Shown one piece after another: positions 41,638 to 50,405 of a stretch of DNA of 64,000 bases (its first letter is position 1; each line of letters starts with the position of its first letter). The DNA is from a bacterium 1XD42-1. GTDB lineage: Bacteria > Bacillota > Clostridia > Oscillospirales > Ruminococcaceae. Under the pieces are notes generated by a model. That model made no database searches, was not told the origin of the DNA, and saw nothing but the letters and a program-made list of their open reading frames with translations. Position numbers and translations under genes: made by a program. The stretch lies in NCBI GenBank assembly GCA_003612625.1, contig RAZJ01000008.1, forward strand, positions 40,649-104,648. The letters run 5' to 3'.

Positions 41638-42894
41638 TCATTCTGGCTCCCGCTTTAACGCCTCAATCAAAGGGACCAGGACAATACATACAAGCCCTGC
41701 GGAAAAGCCATTATTATAAAGATTTAATCCGCCATGCAGGAAACTGACATTCAAGACCACACAGGCATGAGCCGAACCTGCTACAATTCCCCATAACCAT
41801 CCAAACTGGCCTGCAACCGGAGCCAGGCCAGTGGCAAATAATGCAGCTAAAAGAACAGCCGGATCATTTAATTTCCATACCGTCCAAAAAGATGTTAAAA
41901 CTACGCCTAATATAATCGGCGTAATGTTGCGCAGATGCTTGCCAAATCCTCCAAATCCACATACCGTTAGAATGCCGCCCACAGTAGGCCCGTTTAATTC
42001 CCCGCCAACCAATAACACATAAATGGTAGCAACTGCACCAATGATCCCCATATTCATCATAACAATAGGATACCCGTCATGATGAACAAAATCCGCTACT
42101 GCACGTCCGGAATGGCGTATAATATCTTTCAAGTTGCGCAGGCTCCTTTTATTACAGAAAAAGCCTGTCAAAAATAAGGCCCCAAATAGTATAAACAAAA
42201 AAACAGAAAGTTTCAAGTTATTTCCCGTACTCCATTCCAAACGGGTTTCAAAAACATAGCCAAAAGATTTTAATATGGAAGCTAATACCATTCCTACAAG
42301 CCCTGCGGCAAACCCGCCATTATAAAGATTATATCCCTGGTGGACCCGGACGGTGAAAACCGATATGGCAGGCAGTACAAATCCAACCGCAGTCCCTATG
42401 GCAATCGGCAGCAGGGGCCATTGCCGGTCTACAATCGAAGAAATTTCCGTTACAACCGGGGCTAATGCAGTACCAAATAAAGATGTATAAATATATTGGG
42501 AAAAGGGCAATTTTTTATACCTTGAGTATAAGAAACCGCCTAATAAAATCGGCAGGATATTCCACACATCTTTTCCAAATAAAGAAAACCCTGCCATCAG
42601 GAAAACAGCCGCTATGGTAGCTCCAGAAATCGCTGCTTTGCAGGCATAAAGAATCCATAACGAAATCAAAGTTACAAGTCCGGCATTTAAAAAAGCAGCC
42701 CCCATGCCTCCTACCATAATAGAATCTGTAATCAGTACCGCCCGTTCTGTAATAATATGCCATAAGCCTGGAAGCAGTTCCGGCGGCGGGCCGCATAATA
42801 TGCCAAAAGCAATTAAAAACAATGCAAAAAGAACCATGGTAGAAAAGAGAAAGCTGGATTGATCATTTTCATCATAAATAAACCACTTACGCAA
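41638..42894 (-). CDS. DUF1576-family integral membrane protein
   Basis: A 418-residue protein with about 12 hydrophobic segments. It is an internal duplication: GYNLYNGGFAAGLVGMVLAS in the middle and GLNLYNNGFSAGLVCIVLVP near the C-terminus are clearly related. Each is preceded by a stretch of similar hydrophobic pattern (ILPILLGGFLYSR, ITPIILGVVLTSF). This looks like a two-fold transporter or channel fold, but no substrate is known. It heads the operon with the small unknown gene and prfC. Confidence 0.8.
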   Translation of the reverse strand: MRKWFIYDENDQSSFLFSTMVLFALFLIAFGILCGPPPELLPGLWHIITERAVLITDSIMVGGMGAAFLNAGLVTLISLWILYACKAAISGATIAAVFLMAGFSLFGKDVWNILPILLGGFLYSRYKKLPFSQYIYTSLFGTALAPVVTEISSIVDRQWPLLPIAIGTAVGFVLPAISVFTVRVHQGYNLYNGGFAAGLVGMVLASILKSFGYVFETRLEWSTGNNLKLSVFLFILFGALFLTGFFCNKRSLRNLKDIIRHSGRAVADFVHHDGYPIVMMNMGIIGAVATIYVLLVGGELNGPTVGGILTVCGFGGFGKHLRNITPIILGVVLTSFWTVWKLNDPAVLLAALFATGLAPVAGQFGWLWGIVAGSAHACVVLNVSFLHGGLNLYNNGFSAGLVCIVLVPLIEALKREPE

Positions 42895-43073
42895 GGAGAA
42901 TCCCCCTCCAGATACGGCAATGCCGCTTTTTCTTTTATTATATCATAAAAAAAGCCCTATGTATTGATAATAATTGGGTAAAATAATCAAAATATTTTAT
43001 GGAATTATGAATAAGACTATGTTAAAATAAGGAAGCCAGGAAAACCAGTATAACAGAATTGGGAGTATAAGCA

Positions 43074-44099
43074 ATGTATGATGTAATTGTTATCGGCGCA
43101 GGGCCGGCAGGCTGTACAGCCGCCAAAACCCTTGCAGAAAACGGGTATAAAGTCCTTTTAGCAGAAAAGTTGAAAATGCCAAGATACAAGTCCTGCTCAG
43201 GTCAGCTCATTCAAAAAAGTTTACATTTGGTAAAACGCTATTTTAATGAGGAGGTTCCTGCTTCTGTTACCTGTGCCCCGGCAGAAAACCGGGGCATGAT
43301 CTTTACAAATGATAAAGGCCGTGTTTTTTCATTTGAACAGCCGGGATTAAATGTTTGGCGGAGTTCTTTTGATCAGTGGCTTGCAGATAAGGCGGCGGAA
43401 AGCGGGGCGGAAATCCGGGATGGTACTGCGGCTGTTTCCTGTGTGGAGCAGGAAACATCTGTGGCTGTTGCTTTCCATGGAAAAGAAACCGGTATTCAGG
43501 AAACAAAATATGTCCTTGATTGTGAAGGCGTTGTTGGGGCATTCAAGAAAAAGCTTGTTAAAGGTACGCCTCAATATATCACAACATACCAAACCTTTAA
43601 CAAAGGAAAAATAGACTTAGATTATCATTATTTTTACGCCTATTTGCAGCCGGAATTATCTCAATATGACGCATGGATGAATGTAAAAGATAATCTTTTG
43701 GTTCTGGGGGTATCAGTTCAGGAACCGGGGAAAATCCCTGTTTTTTATGATCGTTTTATTGCGTACATGAAAGAAAAACACAACCTGCAAATTGACGAAC
43801 AGCTAAAAACGGATCGATGGCTGATGCCCCATATCCGTCCAGGCTGTGCCATTGATTATGGCCGGGGGCGTATCTTATTTGCGGGTGAAATTGCAGGCTT
43901 CCTCAATCCTATGGGCGAAGGTATTTCTGCCGGAATGGAAAGCGGTTACTGCGCTGCCAAAGCGGTCATGGAATGTTTTGATAATCCGGACTTGGTTTAT
44001 GACAATTACAAACAAAGCACAGAACCCCTGCTTACCTATATGCAGCGGCAATGGAGCTTTGTTGCGGGAATCGCTGATACTTTTAAAGAAATGAAATAA
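43074..44099 (+). CDS. FAD-dependent oxidoreductase, geranylgeranyl-reductase family
   Basis: A 341-residue flavoprotein. The N-terminal dinucleotide fold is DVIVIGAGPAGCTAAKTLAE, followed by a CSGQLI motif after KMPRYK, where the Cys aligns with family members that have PxCG. The second FAD segment GRILFAGEIAGFLNPMGEGI is characteristic of the geranylgeranyl-reductase and digeranylglycerophospholipid reductase group. In Bacillota, such enzymes are known or suspected to reduce isoprenoid or quinone-like substrates; the substrate here is unknown. It is a single gene followed by a hairpin terminator. Confidence 0.85.
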   Translation: MYDVIVIGAGPAGCTAAKTLAENGYKVLLAEKLKMPRYKSCSGQLIQKSLHLVKRYFNEEVPASVTCAPAENRGMIFTNDKGRVFSFEQPGLNVWRSSFDQWLADKAAESGAEIRDGTAAVSCVEQETSVAVAFHGKETGIQETKYVLDCEGVVGAFKKKLVKGTPQYITTYQTFNKGKIDLDYHYFYAYLQPELSQYDAWMNVKDNLLVLGVSVQEPGKIPVFYDRFIAYMKEKHNLQIDEQLKTDRWLMPHIRPGCAIDYGRGRILFAGEIAGFLNPMGEGISAGMESGYCAAKAVMECFDNPDLVYDNYKQSTEPLLTYMQRQWSFVAGIADTFKEMK

Positions 44100-44104
44100 A
44101 TAAC

Positions 44105-44149
44105 AAGGCAATACTGCATGGCGCACCAGAATTATGCAGTATTGCCTTT
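44105..44149 (+). terminator. Terminator after the flavoprotein gene
   Basis: A perfect 15-bp stem (AAGGCAATACTGCAT and complement) with a 14-base loop and a short TTT tail. Confidence 0.7.
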
Positions 44150-44163
44150 ACATTGTATCCGTT

Positions 44164-44192
44164 TTGCAGTAAACTAAAAAAAACACTATAAT
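44164..44192 (+). promoter_or_regulatory. Promoter of dapF
   Basis: TTGCAG at 44164-44169, 17 bases, TATAAT at 44187-44192. Confidence 0.65.
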
Positions 44193-44224
44193 GAAAAGCT
44201 TCCCGATATTCAAGGAGGAAAATA

Positions 44225-45073
44225 ATGGAATTTAAGTTCTCAAAAATGCACGGCCTTGGCAATGATTATGTTTATGTAGATTGCACACAGGAAAAATTAC
44301 ATCATCCGGAAGAAATTGCAAAACGGATCAGCGACCGCCGTTTTGGGATTGGCTCTGACGGGCTGATCTTAATCTGTCCCTCAGAAAAAGCTGACTTTGA
44401 AATGCGCATGTTTAATGCGGATGGTTCCGAAGGGCGTATGTGTGGAAATGGAATCCGCTGTGTGGGAAAATATGTCTATGATCATGGACTTACCGAAAAA
44501 ACCGATTTAGAAATTGACACGAAAAGCGGCATAAAACATTTAAAGCTCATTGTAGAAGAAGGCAAAGTTACTTTTGTAGAGGTACAAATGGGAAAAGCTT
44601 CCCTGCGGCCCAAAGATATTCCGGTTGAAACCGATTATGATGATTTCATTTCCCAGCCCATGCTGGTGGGCGGAGAAGCTTATTTAGTGACTTGTGTTTC
44701 CATGGGCAGCCCTCATGCTGTTATTTTTTCAGACGAAATTGATACCCTGCCTTTGGAGCGGATAGGGCCTCTTTTTGAACGTCATGAAAAATTCCCGGAA
44801 CGGATCAATACAGAATTTATCCAGGTAATTGACCGTTATACATTAAATATGCGGGTCTGGGAACGTGGCAGCGGGGAAACTTTTGCCTGTGGAACCGGAG
44901 CATGTGCTTCTGTGGTGGCTGCCGTATTAAATGGACATTGTGATTATGACAGCGAAATAACGGTACAGCTGCGGGGTGGGGAATTATTTATTACCTACTT
45001 GCAGGATGGCTCTGTGATTATGAAAGGGCCTGCTGCTCACGTTTTTGACGGCATCATGGAATTGGATATTTAA
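44225..45073 (+). CDS. dapF: Diaminopimelate epimerase
   Basis: Converts LL- to meso-diaminopimelate for lysine and peptidoglycan synthesis. The two catalytic cysteines are Cys73 (EGRMCGNGIRC) and Cys222 (GETFACGTGACAS). The N-terminal FSKMHGLGNDYVYVD is the family signature. It has 282 residues. It works after DapL (50406-51587), which makes LL-diaminopimelate by transamination; the two genes are not in one operon. Its stop codon overlaps the stop of the convergent lipoprotein gene. Confidence 0.95.
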   Translation: MEFKFSKMHGLGNDYVYVDCTQEKLHHPEEIAKRISDRRFGIGSDGLILICPSEKADFEMRMFNADGSEGRMCGNGIRCVGKYVYDHGLTEKTDLEIDTKSGIKHLKLIVEEGKVTFVEVQMGKASLRPKDIPVETDYDDFISQPMLVGGEAYLVTCVSMGSPHAVIFSDEIDTLPLERIGPLFERHEKFPERINTEFIQVIDRYTLNMRVWERGSGETFACGTGACASVVAAVLNGHCDYDSEITVQLRGGELFITYLQDGSVIMKGPAAHVFDGIMELDI

Positions 45074-46644
45074 TATTGGATCAGTAAATAACGGGGGCCT
45101 TGGCTGTCATCGGCATAGGCAAATATGTAACGTTTTGATACCCCTATCATTTCAAAAGTCCCCCGTCCTTCTACGGTCAAAAAAGGCCGGGAACGATCTT
45201 CCGGTTTCCTGGCGGATACCAGATAGCCTTGAAATAAAACATCTTTCTGTTTTTCTGACACCAGGAATGTGCTGAAATCGTCACTGTACCATTGGGTTTC
45301 CTGGGAATGGGGAAAAGGCAGGCGCCTGCTGTCCCCAGAAACAGCTTCTACAAGGGTAATGTCCTGTTCCCCGGCGGCTGCGAAATGCCGCCGGTCTGGA
45401 TAAGACAGCCTTTTCCAGCCTGTCCCAAAGACATCAAAATATGCTGTTTTGGTGCCTTCCTCCAAATTCACCAGTACCACGCCCGCCAGTTCTTCCCCGG
45501 CAACCGCAGGAATGACAATTTCAGTGGCTTCGCTGCCCAGCAGACGGGGAGATGCTGCCCGTAATTCTCCTTCGGGGGCAAAAGGGCCCGCTAAAGAAGC
45601 AAGTTCTTCATTTTTTAAAATAATTTCTTCTTCACTGCCATCCATTTGGGCCAGATGAACCCCGTCTTTTTCTGCCCAAAGAAGCTTTTCCGCTTTGCGG
45701 TCAAAATTTCCTATGCCTTCCGGCTGTACTTGTGCAGGCAGGGAAAATGGTTTTTCTTCCAAAGGGCTTTTGCTGTTCCGGTATAAAATACGGGTGTCTG
45801 TAAAAGCCTGGTAATCAAAGCCGCTTTCGTCCCTGGAAGGGTCCATACGTCTGATTGTTTCAGCTTCCCTTGCTGTCCCCAATAAAGCACCTGTTTTGGA
45901 ATCAAATGTCATGATCCGGGAAGTTCCTTCTTCATTGGTAAAAGCACATAAAAAACGGTTCCCCATTTCTAACCATGCTGTCAGCCGTTCCCCTTCCAAA
46001 GGGCCTGTTTCCAATTTAATAACAGGTTCACTGAATACAAGGCGCAGTGTTCCCCGCAGCCGTTCGGCTAATCTGGAAACTTCCTGGAATACGGAAATGC
46101 TTCCGATATAACTGTAAAAATTGCTGTCCCCATCTCCGCGGCTTTCCAAGTCAATAACTGTGCGTCCCGGATAAACAGGATGGCTTTCCCCACAGCCATA
46201 AAGCCGGATTAAATATTTATTTTTATCATGGGAAAAGCTGAAATCAATCGAATCATAGGCCCCTTGAAATAGTTCATCTGAAATTTCCAAGGGATCGAAA
46301 TGGCTGGAAATAAGAAGATCCCACATTTTTTCTACATTTTCGTCGGAAGCATCTACCTGGAAGGTTGTCCCGCTTTCATCTGTTACGCTGATAACACCGC
46401 TTTCCGGCAAAACGGCTAACAGTTCTTCTAAAATATCCCCTTCCTGCTGATTGGATGCAGCTTTTTCTGAAGCTGGCGCTGTTAATTTGGATATGGCCAG
46501 GGAGGAGGATTTTTCCTGTTCCTGAACTGGTACAGATACAGAAAGCGGTGTTTGTACTGGTGTTACAGGCGCGGTCATACAGGCAGAAAAACAAAATAAA
46601 ATTCCTGCTGCCCATATTTTACCTAAAAATTTCCGATTCATCAA
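45070..46644 (-). CDS. Lipoprotein of unknown function, paralogue of the 46772-48484 gene
   Basis: A 524-residue exported protein. The signal peptide ends in FCFSACMT, so Cys21 or nearby is lipid-modified. A Ser/Pro/Gln-rich linker (about 25-70) follows, and a long beta-rich body with repeating short strands (FMTFDSKTGALLGTAREAE, KLLWAEKDGVHLAQMDGSEE) suggests a propeller-like fold. Segments such as SGFDYQAFTDTRILYRNS match the neighbour's EGFDYRLITPTGIFYRSS, showing tandem duplication. The function is unknown; it is surface-attached and possibly sensory. Convergent with dapF. Confidence 0.7.
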   Translation of the reverse strand: MMNRKFLGKIWAAGILFCFSACMTAPVTPVQTPLSVSVPVQEQEKSSSLAISKLTAPASEKAASNQQEGDILEELLAVLPESGVISVTDESGTTFQVDASDENVEKMWDLLISSHFDPLEISDELFQGAYDSIDFSFSHDKNKYLIRLYGCGESHPVYPGRTVIDLESRGDGDSNFYSYIGSISVFQEVSRLAERLRGTLRLVFSEPVIKLETGPLEGERLTAWLEMGNRFLCAFTNEEGTSRIMTFDSKTGALLGTAREAETIRRMDPSRDESGFDYQAFTDTRILYRNSKSPLEEKPFSLPAQVQPEGIGNFDRKAEKLLWAEKDGVHLAQMDGSEEEIILKNEELASLAGPFAPEGELRAASPRLLGSEATEIVIPAVAGEELAGVVLVNLEEGTKTAYFDVFGTGWKRLSYPDRRHFAAAGEQDITLVEAVSGDSRRLPFPHSQETQWYSDDFSTFLVSEKQKDVLFQGYLVSARKPEDRSRPFLTVEGRGTFEMIGVSKRYIFAYADDSQGPRYLLIQY

Positions 46645-46771
46645 ATTTCCCCTTTCCCTGGTGGCACAAATCCTCTGCTGCTCATTCTTTTTTATATAGT
46701 ACCAGTTTAGCAGAAAATTCTTGCAAGAAATTTGTTGAAATCCTTACATTTTTCTTACTTCTTGTCTATCT

Positions 46772-48484
46772 CTATAAATCTGGCGTAATATCCGGCGGCA
46801 ATTCCCCTTCTGCATTTTCTGATTTGCTGGAACTGGAACTTTCTGAACTGCTTGTTTCCGCCTGGGACGAGGAGGACGAGGCTTGGGATGCGGCTTTGTT
46901 CAGGGTTTGATAACGGGTTGCTGTCAGCAGTAAGCCCCGGCTGTCTTCATTGGCACCTATGACATATTCTTCTGTAATCCCAACAGGCTGGTATTCCCCG
47001 CCGTAACTGCCTAAAAGCTTCCGGCTGCGGTCATTGATATTCTGGTTGCCGCATAAATACATGCTGGAAGAAAAAGCGGTGTTTCCTGTTACTTTTGGTT
47101 CCCAAACCAAAAAGCTTTTGCAGTCCTGGGTAAAAAATAAGCTTCCCTCCAGCCCGTTTAACGGAAGTGCTCCACGATCTCCATTCTCTGCATTCATTAA
47201 GGTAATAATTCCTTCATCCTGTGCAGAAACCACTTTATCCCCTAAATAGTGGATGCTTTCTCCATTGGCTGCTGTCGCTCCGGCAAAATAAGACGTTTCA
47301 CGGGAGTCCAAATCCATTACTGCAAAGCCCAACCGCCGCTGGCCTGTTTGAGGGCTAACAATGGAAACAGATAAGCGTTTGCCCCCTGATAAAAAATGGG
47401 GATCATTAAAATAGTAGGTATATCCTGCACCTGCTGCCGAACGCATAATTTCAGCTAAAGCATTGTGGAATAAAAGCGGCTGGGCATTTCCGCCATCTGC
47501 ATCTGATAAGTAAATTCCATCCCCAGAGGCATAAGCTAACTTTCCATACTGCATATCAAATGTTCCGGATAATTCTTCACTGGCTGAAAACAGGGATACA
47601 ATTCCAGGGAGCCGCCAGACTTTTTCCCGAGTCCGGTCTGTGGAGGAACGGTAAAAAATTCCTGTTGGCGTAATAAGCCGGTAATCAAAGCCTTCTTCCC
47701 CGGAAAATTTTTCCATCCGTGTTACAGTTTCCGAAATACTGCTGGTATAAACACTCTGTCCTGTTACTGTATCTAATAATTCAATGGTGGAAGGTTTTAC
47801 ATATCCCTCAGTATGAGGCGTGAAACGCCATAAAACCCGTGTGCCAAATTGTAAAAATTCATTAGTATCATAACCGGTTTCATCCCGCAGGCGTTTTAAA
47901 TCAAATTTGGAAGTTAATATTGCAATATTTCCACTAAATTCTGTTTTTATGCCTTCCAGCCGTTCCCGATACAGGGCGTCTAATTGTTCAAATACGGTTT
48001 TATCATACAGGAAAGTCCCAGACGATCCGTCCCCCATTTCGATAGACGCAAGCATCTGTCCACTTTGATTGTCTGTTTCCTGCAGCTTCTGAAAAGACGC
48101 ATAATTGCTCATATCTCCATTTTCTGCCTGTAAGGTTAGTTTTCTGCCTGTACCTTCTGATGCAGAAACGGCATGAGATTGGTTTTCTGTTAAAATTTTT
48201 GCAACACGTTTTCCAAATTCTTCATCTGTCCGGATGGTTTGATAAATTTCTCCCTCTGTTTCCGGCGTATCTGCTGTCAAATCAAAATTTGTATCTTCCA
48301 GATCTTGGGCAAACTGTTCAATTAACTCTATGCTTTTTTGCCCTGCCCCCTTGGAAGCTGAAGAAGTACTGGTTTTCGGTTTTGTTCCTCCGCCACGGAT
48401 AACGGTTTTAGGCCCTTCCTGTTTCGTTTGGCAGGCGCTTAATAACAAAACTCCTGCCAGAAGCCCGCATAATAATCTTTTCAT
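46772..48484 (-). CDS. Lipoprotein of unknown function with propeller-like body
   Basis: A 570-residue lipoprotein with signal MKRLLCGLLAGVLLLSACQ; the lipobox Cys is residue 18. A Lys/Thr/Ser linker leads to a domain rich in short strands, including VLWRFTPHTEG, DYRLITPTGIFYRS, KLAYASGDGIYLSDADGG and YVIGANEDSRGLLLTATRY. Together they resemble WD40/TolB-like blades. The C-terminus is a Ser-rich tail (SQASSSSSQAETSSSESSSS) that would be disordered. It sits 127 bases upstream of its paralogue at 45070-46644. Not recognised beyond that. Confidence 0.72.
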   Translation of the reverse strand: MKRLLCGLLAGVLLLSACQTKQEGPKTVIRGGGTKPKTSTSSASKGAGQKSIELIEQFAQDLEDTNFDLTADTPETEGEIYQTIRTDEEFGKRVAKILTENQSHAVSASEGTGRKLTLQAENGDMSNYASFQKLQETDNQSGQMLASIEMGDGSSGTFLYDKTVFEQLDALYRERLEGIKTEFSGNIAILTSKFDLKRLRDETGYDTNEFLQFGTRVLWRFTPHTEGYVKPSTIELLDTVTGQSVYTSSISETVTRMEKFSGEEGFDYRLITPTGIFYRSSTDRTREKVWRLPGIVSLFSASEELSGTFDMQYGKLAYASGDGIYLSDADGGNAQPLLFHNALAEIMRSAAGAGYTYYFNDPHFLSGGKRLSVSIVSPQTGQRRLGFAVMDLDSRETSYFAGATAANGESIHYLGDKVVSAQDEGIITLMNAENGDRGALPLNGLEGSLFFTQDCKSFLVWEPKVTGNTAFSSSMYLCGNQNINDRSRKLLGSYGGEYQPVGITEEYVIGANEDSRGLLLTATRYQTLNKAASQASSSSSQAETSSSESSSSSKSENAEGELPPDITPDL

Positions 48485-48620
48485 TTTTTGTGGCCCCCTA
48501 TTTAATCCTTTTGAAAATTATAGCACATCAACTGCCCTCTGTCGATAAGCGGCGGAATTTTCCGGTGGCCGGTCTATTTTCCTTTCCCTATTCATATCTC
48601 TTTTATGAGGTGAATATATT

Positions 48621-48761
48621 ATGGCCTGCTGTCGTCGAGAACCTGATTGCTGTAAACCTGCCCCATGCCATCCTTCCGGATGTTCCGGATGCCTGATTGC
48701 GGTATTATTGGTTGGCGGAGGATTATTTTTACTATTTTGTCTTTTCTGTCTTTTTTTGTAA
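48621..48761 (+). CDS. 46-residue cysteine-rich membrane micropeptide
   Basis: A short gene with a good ribosome site (GAGGTGA, 8 bases before the ATG). The first 24 residues are Cys-rich: MACCRREPDCCKPAPCHPSG then CSGC, eight cysteines in total. They are followed by a hydrophobic membrane-spanning tail (LIAVLLVGGGLFLLFCLFC). It lies between divergent genes, just upstream of the small coiled-coil membrane gene at 48807. The cysteine pattern could bind metal or form disulfides at the membrane. I do not recognise a family. Confidence 0.65.
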   Translation: MACCRREPDCCKPAPCHPSGCSGCLIAVLLVGGGLFLLFCLFCLFL

Positions 48762-48806
48762 AATATCATATTGGAACCGGTAAAAAATAAAGGAGTACAA
48801 AAAATT

Positions 48807-49265
48807 ATGTCTGAACAATTACAAGATTCATCTGTCAACGAGCAATCCCAAATTATTGCATTATTACAGCAAATCAGCCAGGATACTGCCCATCAAAATG
48901 AACAGCTAAAACGTCAGCTGCGTATGACGCGATTGGTGGCTTTATTTTGTGCCTGCCTGGCTGTTGTAGCCGTCTTTGCATGTGCTTCATTGCTTCCGCA
49001 TATCACCAATGTCCTTTCCCAGGCAAATACCGTTTTAGTAGAATTAGAAACCACTGCCAAAACAGTCAATGAAACCATTCCCAGTACCATGCAGGATGTG
49101 AACAGCTTAATTGCACAAAGCCGTATGGGAATTGATACAGCCTTGGTTTCCATTCAAACCGCTTTAGGGAAAATAAATGATATTGACATTGACTCCTTAA
49201 ATCAGGCTATTGCAGATCTGGCTGGAATTGTACGTCCATTGTCGGCTTTATTAGGCAGACGGTAA
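48807..49265 (+). CDS. Single-span membrane protein with coiled-coil extracellular part
   Basis: A 152-residue protein: an N-terminal Gln-rich cytoplasmic helix (EQSQIIALLQQISQDTAHQN), one membrane helix (LVALFCACLAVVAVFACASL) near residues 45-64, then an outer region with heptad-like Leu/Ile/Val spacing (VLVELETTAKTVNETIPSTM, ALGKINDIDIDSL). The ATG at 48807 follows AGGAG. It resembles the signalling-helix part of chemoreceptors or YtxH-like proteins without their other domains. Function unknown. Confidence 0.7.
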   Translation: MSEQLQDSSVNEQSQIIALLQQISQDTAHQNEQLKRQLRMTRLVALFCACLAVVAVFACASLLPHITNVLSQANTVLVELETTAKTVNETIPSTMQDVNSLIAQSRMGIDTALVSIQTALGKINDIDIDSLNQAIADLAGIVRPLSALLGRR

Positions 49266-49283
49266 TATAAAATCGTTATAGAT

Positions 49284-49328
49284 AAAAATGCAGACACATG
49301 GATTATTTTCCATGGGCCTGCATTTTTT
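49284..49328. terminator. Bidirectional terminator, coiled-coil gene and hxlR
   Basis: The stem AAAAATGCAG/CTGCATTTTT with inner ATGG/CCAT; the hxlR stop lies inside it. Confidence 0.88.
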
Positions 49329-49704
49329 CATCGCAAATTTTTTCTAAAACGTTTCCACATTCACATTTTGAAGGAATCCCTCTGGCGATCTGATAGGTTT
49401 TCCCCCACTCACAAAGGGTATGTAATACCGGTAAAATGCTTTTCCCCAATGGTGTTAAACTATATTCTACATGAGGCGGAATTTCCGGATAAATTGTTCT
49501 GGCTATCATCCCATCCCTCTCTAATTCCCGAAGCTGTACGGTCAATGTTCTGGTAGTAATTTCGTCTAAATTTTTTTGTAATTCATTAAAGCGGTAAGGA
49601 TGCTGGGCAATCATCCATAATAATTTTAATTTCCATTTTCCACTTAAAACATTGATACTGATTTCCATAGGACATCCCGCTTCAGCCGGAACAGCCTTAG
49701 ACAT
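49303..49704 (-). CDS. HxlR-family transcriptional regulator
   Basis: A 133-residue winged-helix regulator. The family pattern is INVLSGKWKLKLLWMI, then RFNELQKNLDEITTRTLTVQ-LRELERDGM with the recognition helix. A conserved cysteine sits near the N-terminus (EAGCPMEIS), a common redox or aldehyde-sensing site in the HxlR group. A second cysteine cluster, KCECGN, lies near the C-terminus. No obvious target gene is beside it. Confidence 0.9.
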   Translation of the reverse strand: MSKAVPAEAGCPMEISINVLSGKWKLKLLWMIAQHPYRFNELQKNLDEITTRTLTVQLRELERDGMIARTIYPEIPPHVEYSLTPLGKSILPVLHTLCEWGKTYQIARGIPSKCECGNVLEKICDEKMQAHGK

Positions 49705-49872
49705 AAAAAGATCACGCCTTTCTGTAGATAATATAATATTAAGTCATATTTTTTAAATTTAAAAGAAATTTTTTATAATACAAGCTAATAAAATATATAA
49801 TATCCTTATTTTACTATTTATTTTATGATTTTTCAACTTTTTGTCCGTCTAAAACACGCTTGTAATTTATTC

Positions 49873-49901
49873 TTGACAAAAACGTCTTTTTACATTATAA
49901 T
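49873..49901 (+). promoter_or_regulatory. Consensus promoter of the tRNA-Thr gene
   Basis: TTGACA at 49873-49878, 17 bases, TATAAT at 49896-49901; both hexamers are perfect. Confidence 0.92.
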
Positions 49902-49932
49902 AATTGTGCTTTATTACATTTTTATAATCTAT

Positions 49933-50005
49933 GCTAGTGTAGCACAGTCGGTAGTGCAGCTGATTCGTAATCAGCAGGTCGTGCGTTCAAGTCGCATCAC
50001 TAGCT
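49933..50005 (+). tRNA. tRNA-Thr (anticodon CGT)
   Basis: A full cloverleaf. The acceptor stem is GCTAGTG/CACTAGC, the D-stem GCAC/GTGC, the anticodon stem GCTGA/TCAGC with loop TTCGTAA (anticodon CGT, reading ACG), and the T-arm GTGCG-TTCAAGT-CGCAT. CCA is not encoded. It has its own promoter and terminator. Confidence 0.95.
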
Positions 50006-50009
50006 TTAT

Positions 50010-50044
50010 AAAAATCCCGATTCTATGCAGTTTTCGGGATTTTT
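50010..50044 (+). terminator. Terminator of the tRNA-Thr gene
   Basis: Stem AAAAATCCCGA/TTCGGGATTTTT with a 12-base loop, tail TTTTTCTTTTTT. Confidence 0.92.
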
Positions 50045-50076
50045 CTTTTTTCATCCTGAATATAAAATTCTGTTTT

Positions 50077-50095
50077 TAGCGTCCATCTAGCGTCC
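50077..50095 (+). repeat. Short direct repeat TAGCGTCC near the tRNA 3' end
   Basis: Two copies of TAGCGTCC, 3 bases apart, shortly downstream of the tRNA gene. Such repeats often mark former integration sites at tRNA genes, but no integrase is present, so this is only suggestive. Confidence 0.3.
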
Positions 50096-50132
50096 GTTTC
50101 TATCAAAAGATACTTTGCGACAGCAAAATTAT

Positions 50133-50210
50133 AGACCTCTTGATAAAGCCTTATGTATAAAAAAATTATACAATACTTAATCTGACTAAAAAGGCTTTAT
50201 CAAAAGGTCT
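50133..50210. repeat. 20-bp inverted repeat pair around 38 bases
   Basis: AGACCTCTTGATAAAGCCTT at 50133-50152 and its complement with one mismatch at 50191-50210. A smaller GTATAA/TTATAC dyad lies between. No T-tract follows, so it is not a terminator. It may be a miniature mobile element or an IS remnant next to the scar at 50292-50388. Confidence 0.65.
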
Positions 50211-50291
50211 AACTATAAATGGAAACATTATTCGCCGATCGCTTTTTTCTGCTTTTCGGGAATAATTAAAATCATTAAAACGGTCAAGAGT

Positions 50292-50388
50292 TTGCATAGC
50301 TTTGGCTTGAGCGATTACCTTTGAGAAATCTTATGTTTCATTCTGTTTTAGCTCCTTTTTCACTGTCCAATAAATCGGGAGGGGTTCA
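50292..50388 (+). mobile_element. Right-end remnant of an IS3-family element
   Basis: Position 50292-50386 aligns without gaps to the minus-strand end of the IS at 63243. Shared runs include GCTTGA-CGA (one difference) and GTTTCATTCTGTTTT, with CTGTCCA nearby. It ends in a terminal-repeat-like TGTCCAATAAATCGGGAGGG-GTTCA (50364-50388), typical of IS3-family ends. The encoded C-terminus reads HSFGLSDYL then stop. No transposase body or left end is present. It ends 18 bases from the dapL stop. Confidence 0.7.
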
Positions 50389-50405
50389 GGATTTTCTATT
50401 GGGAA

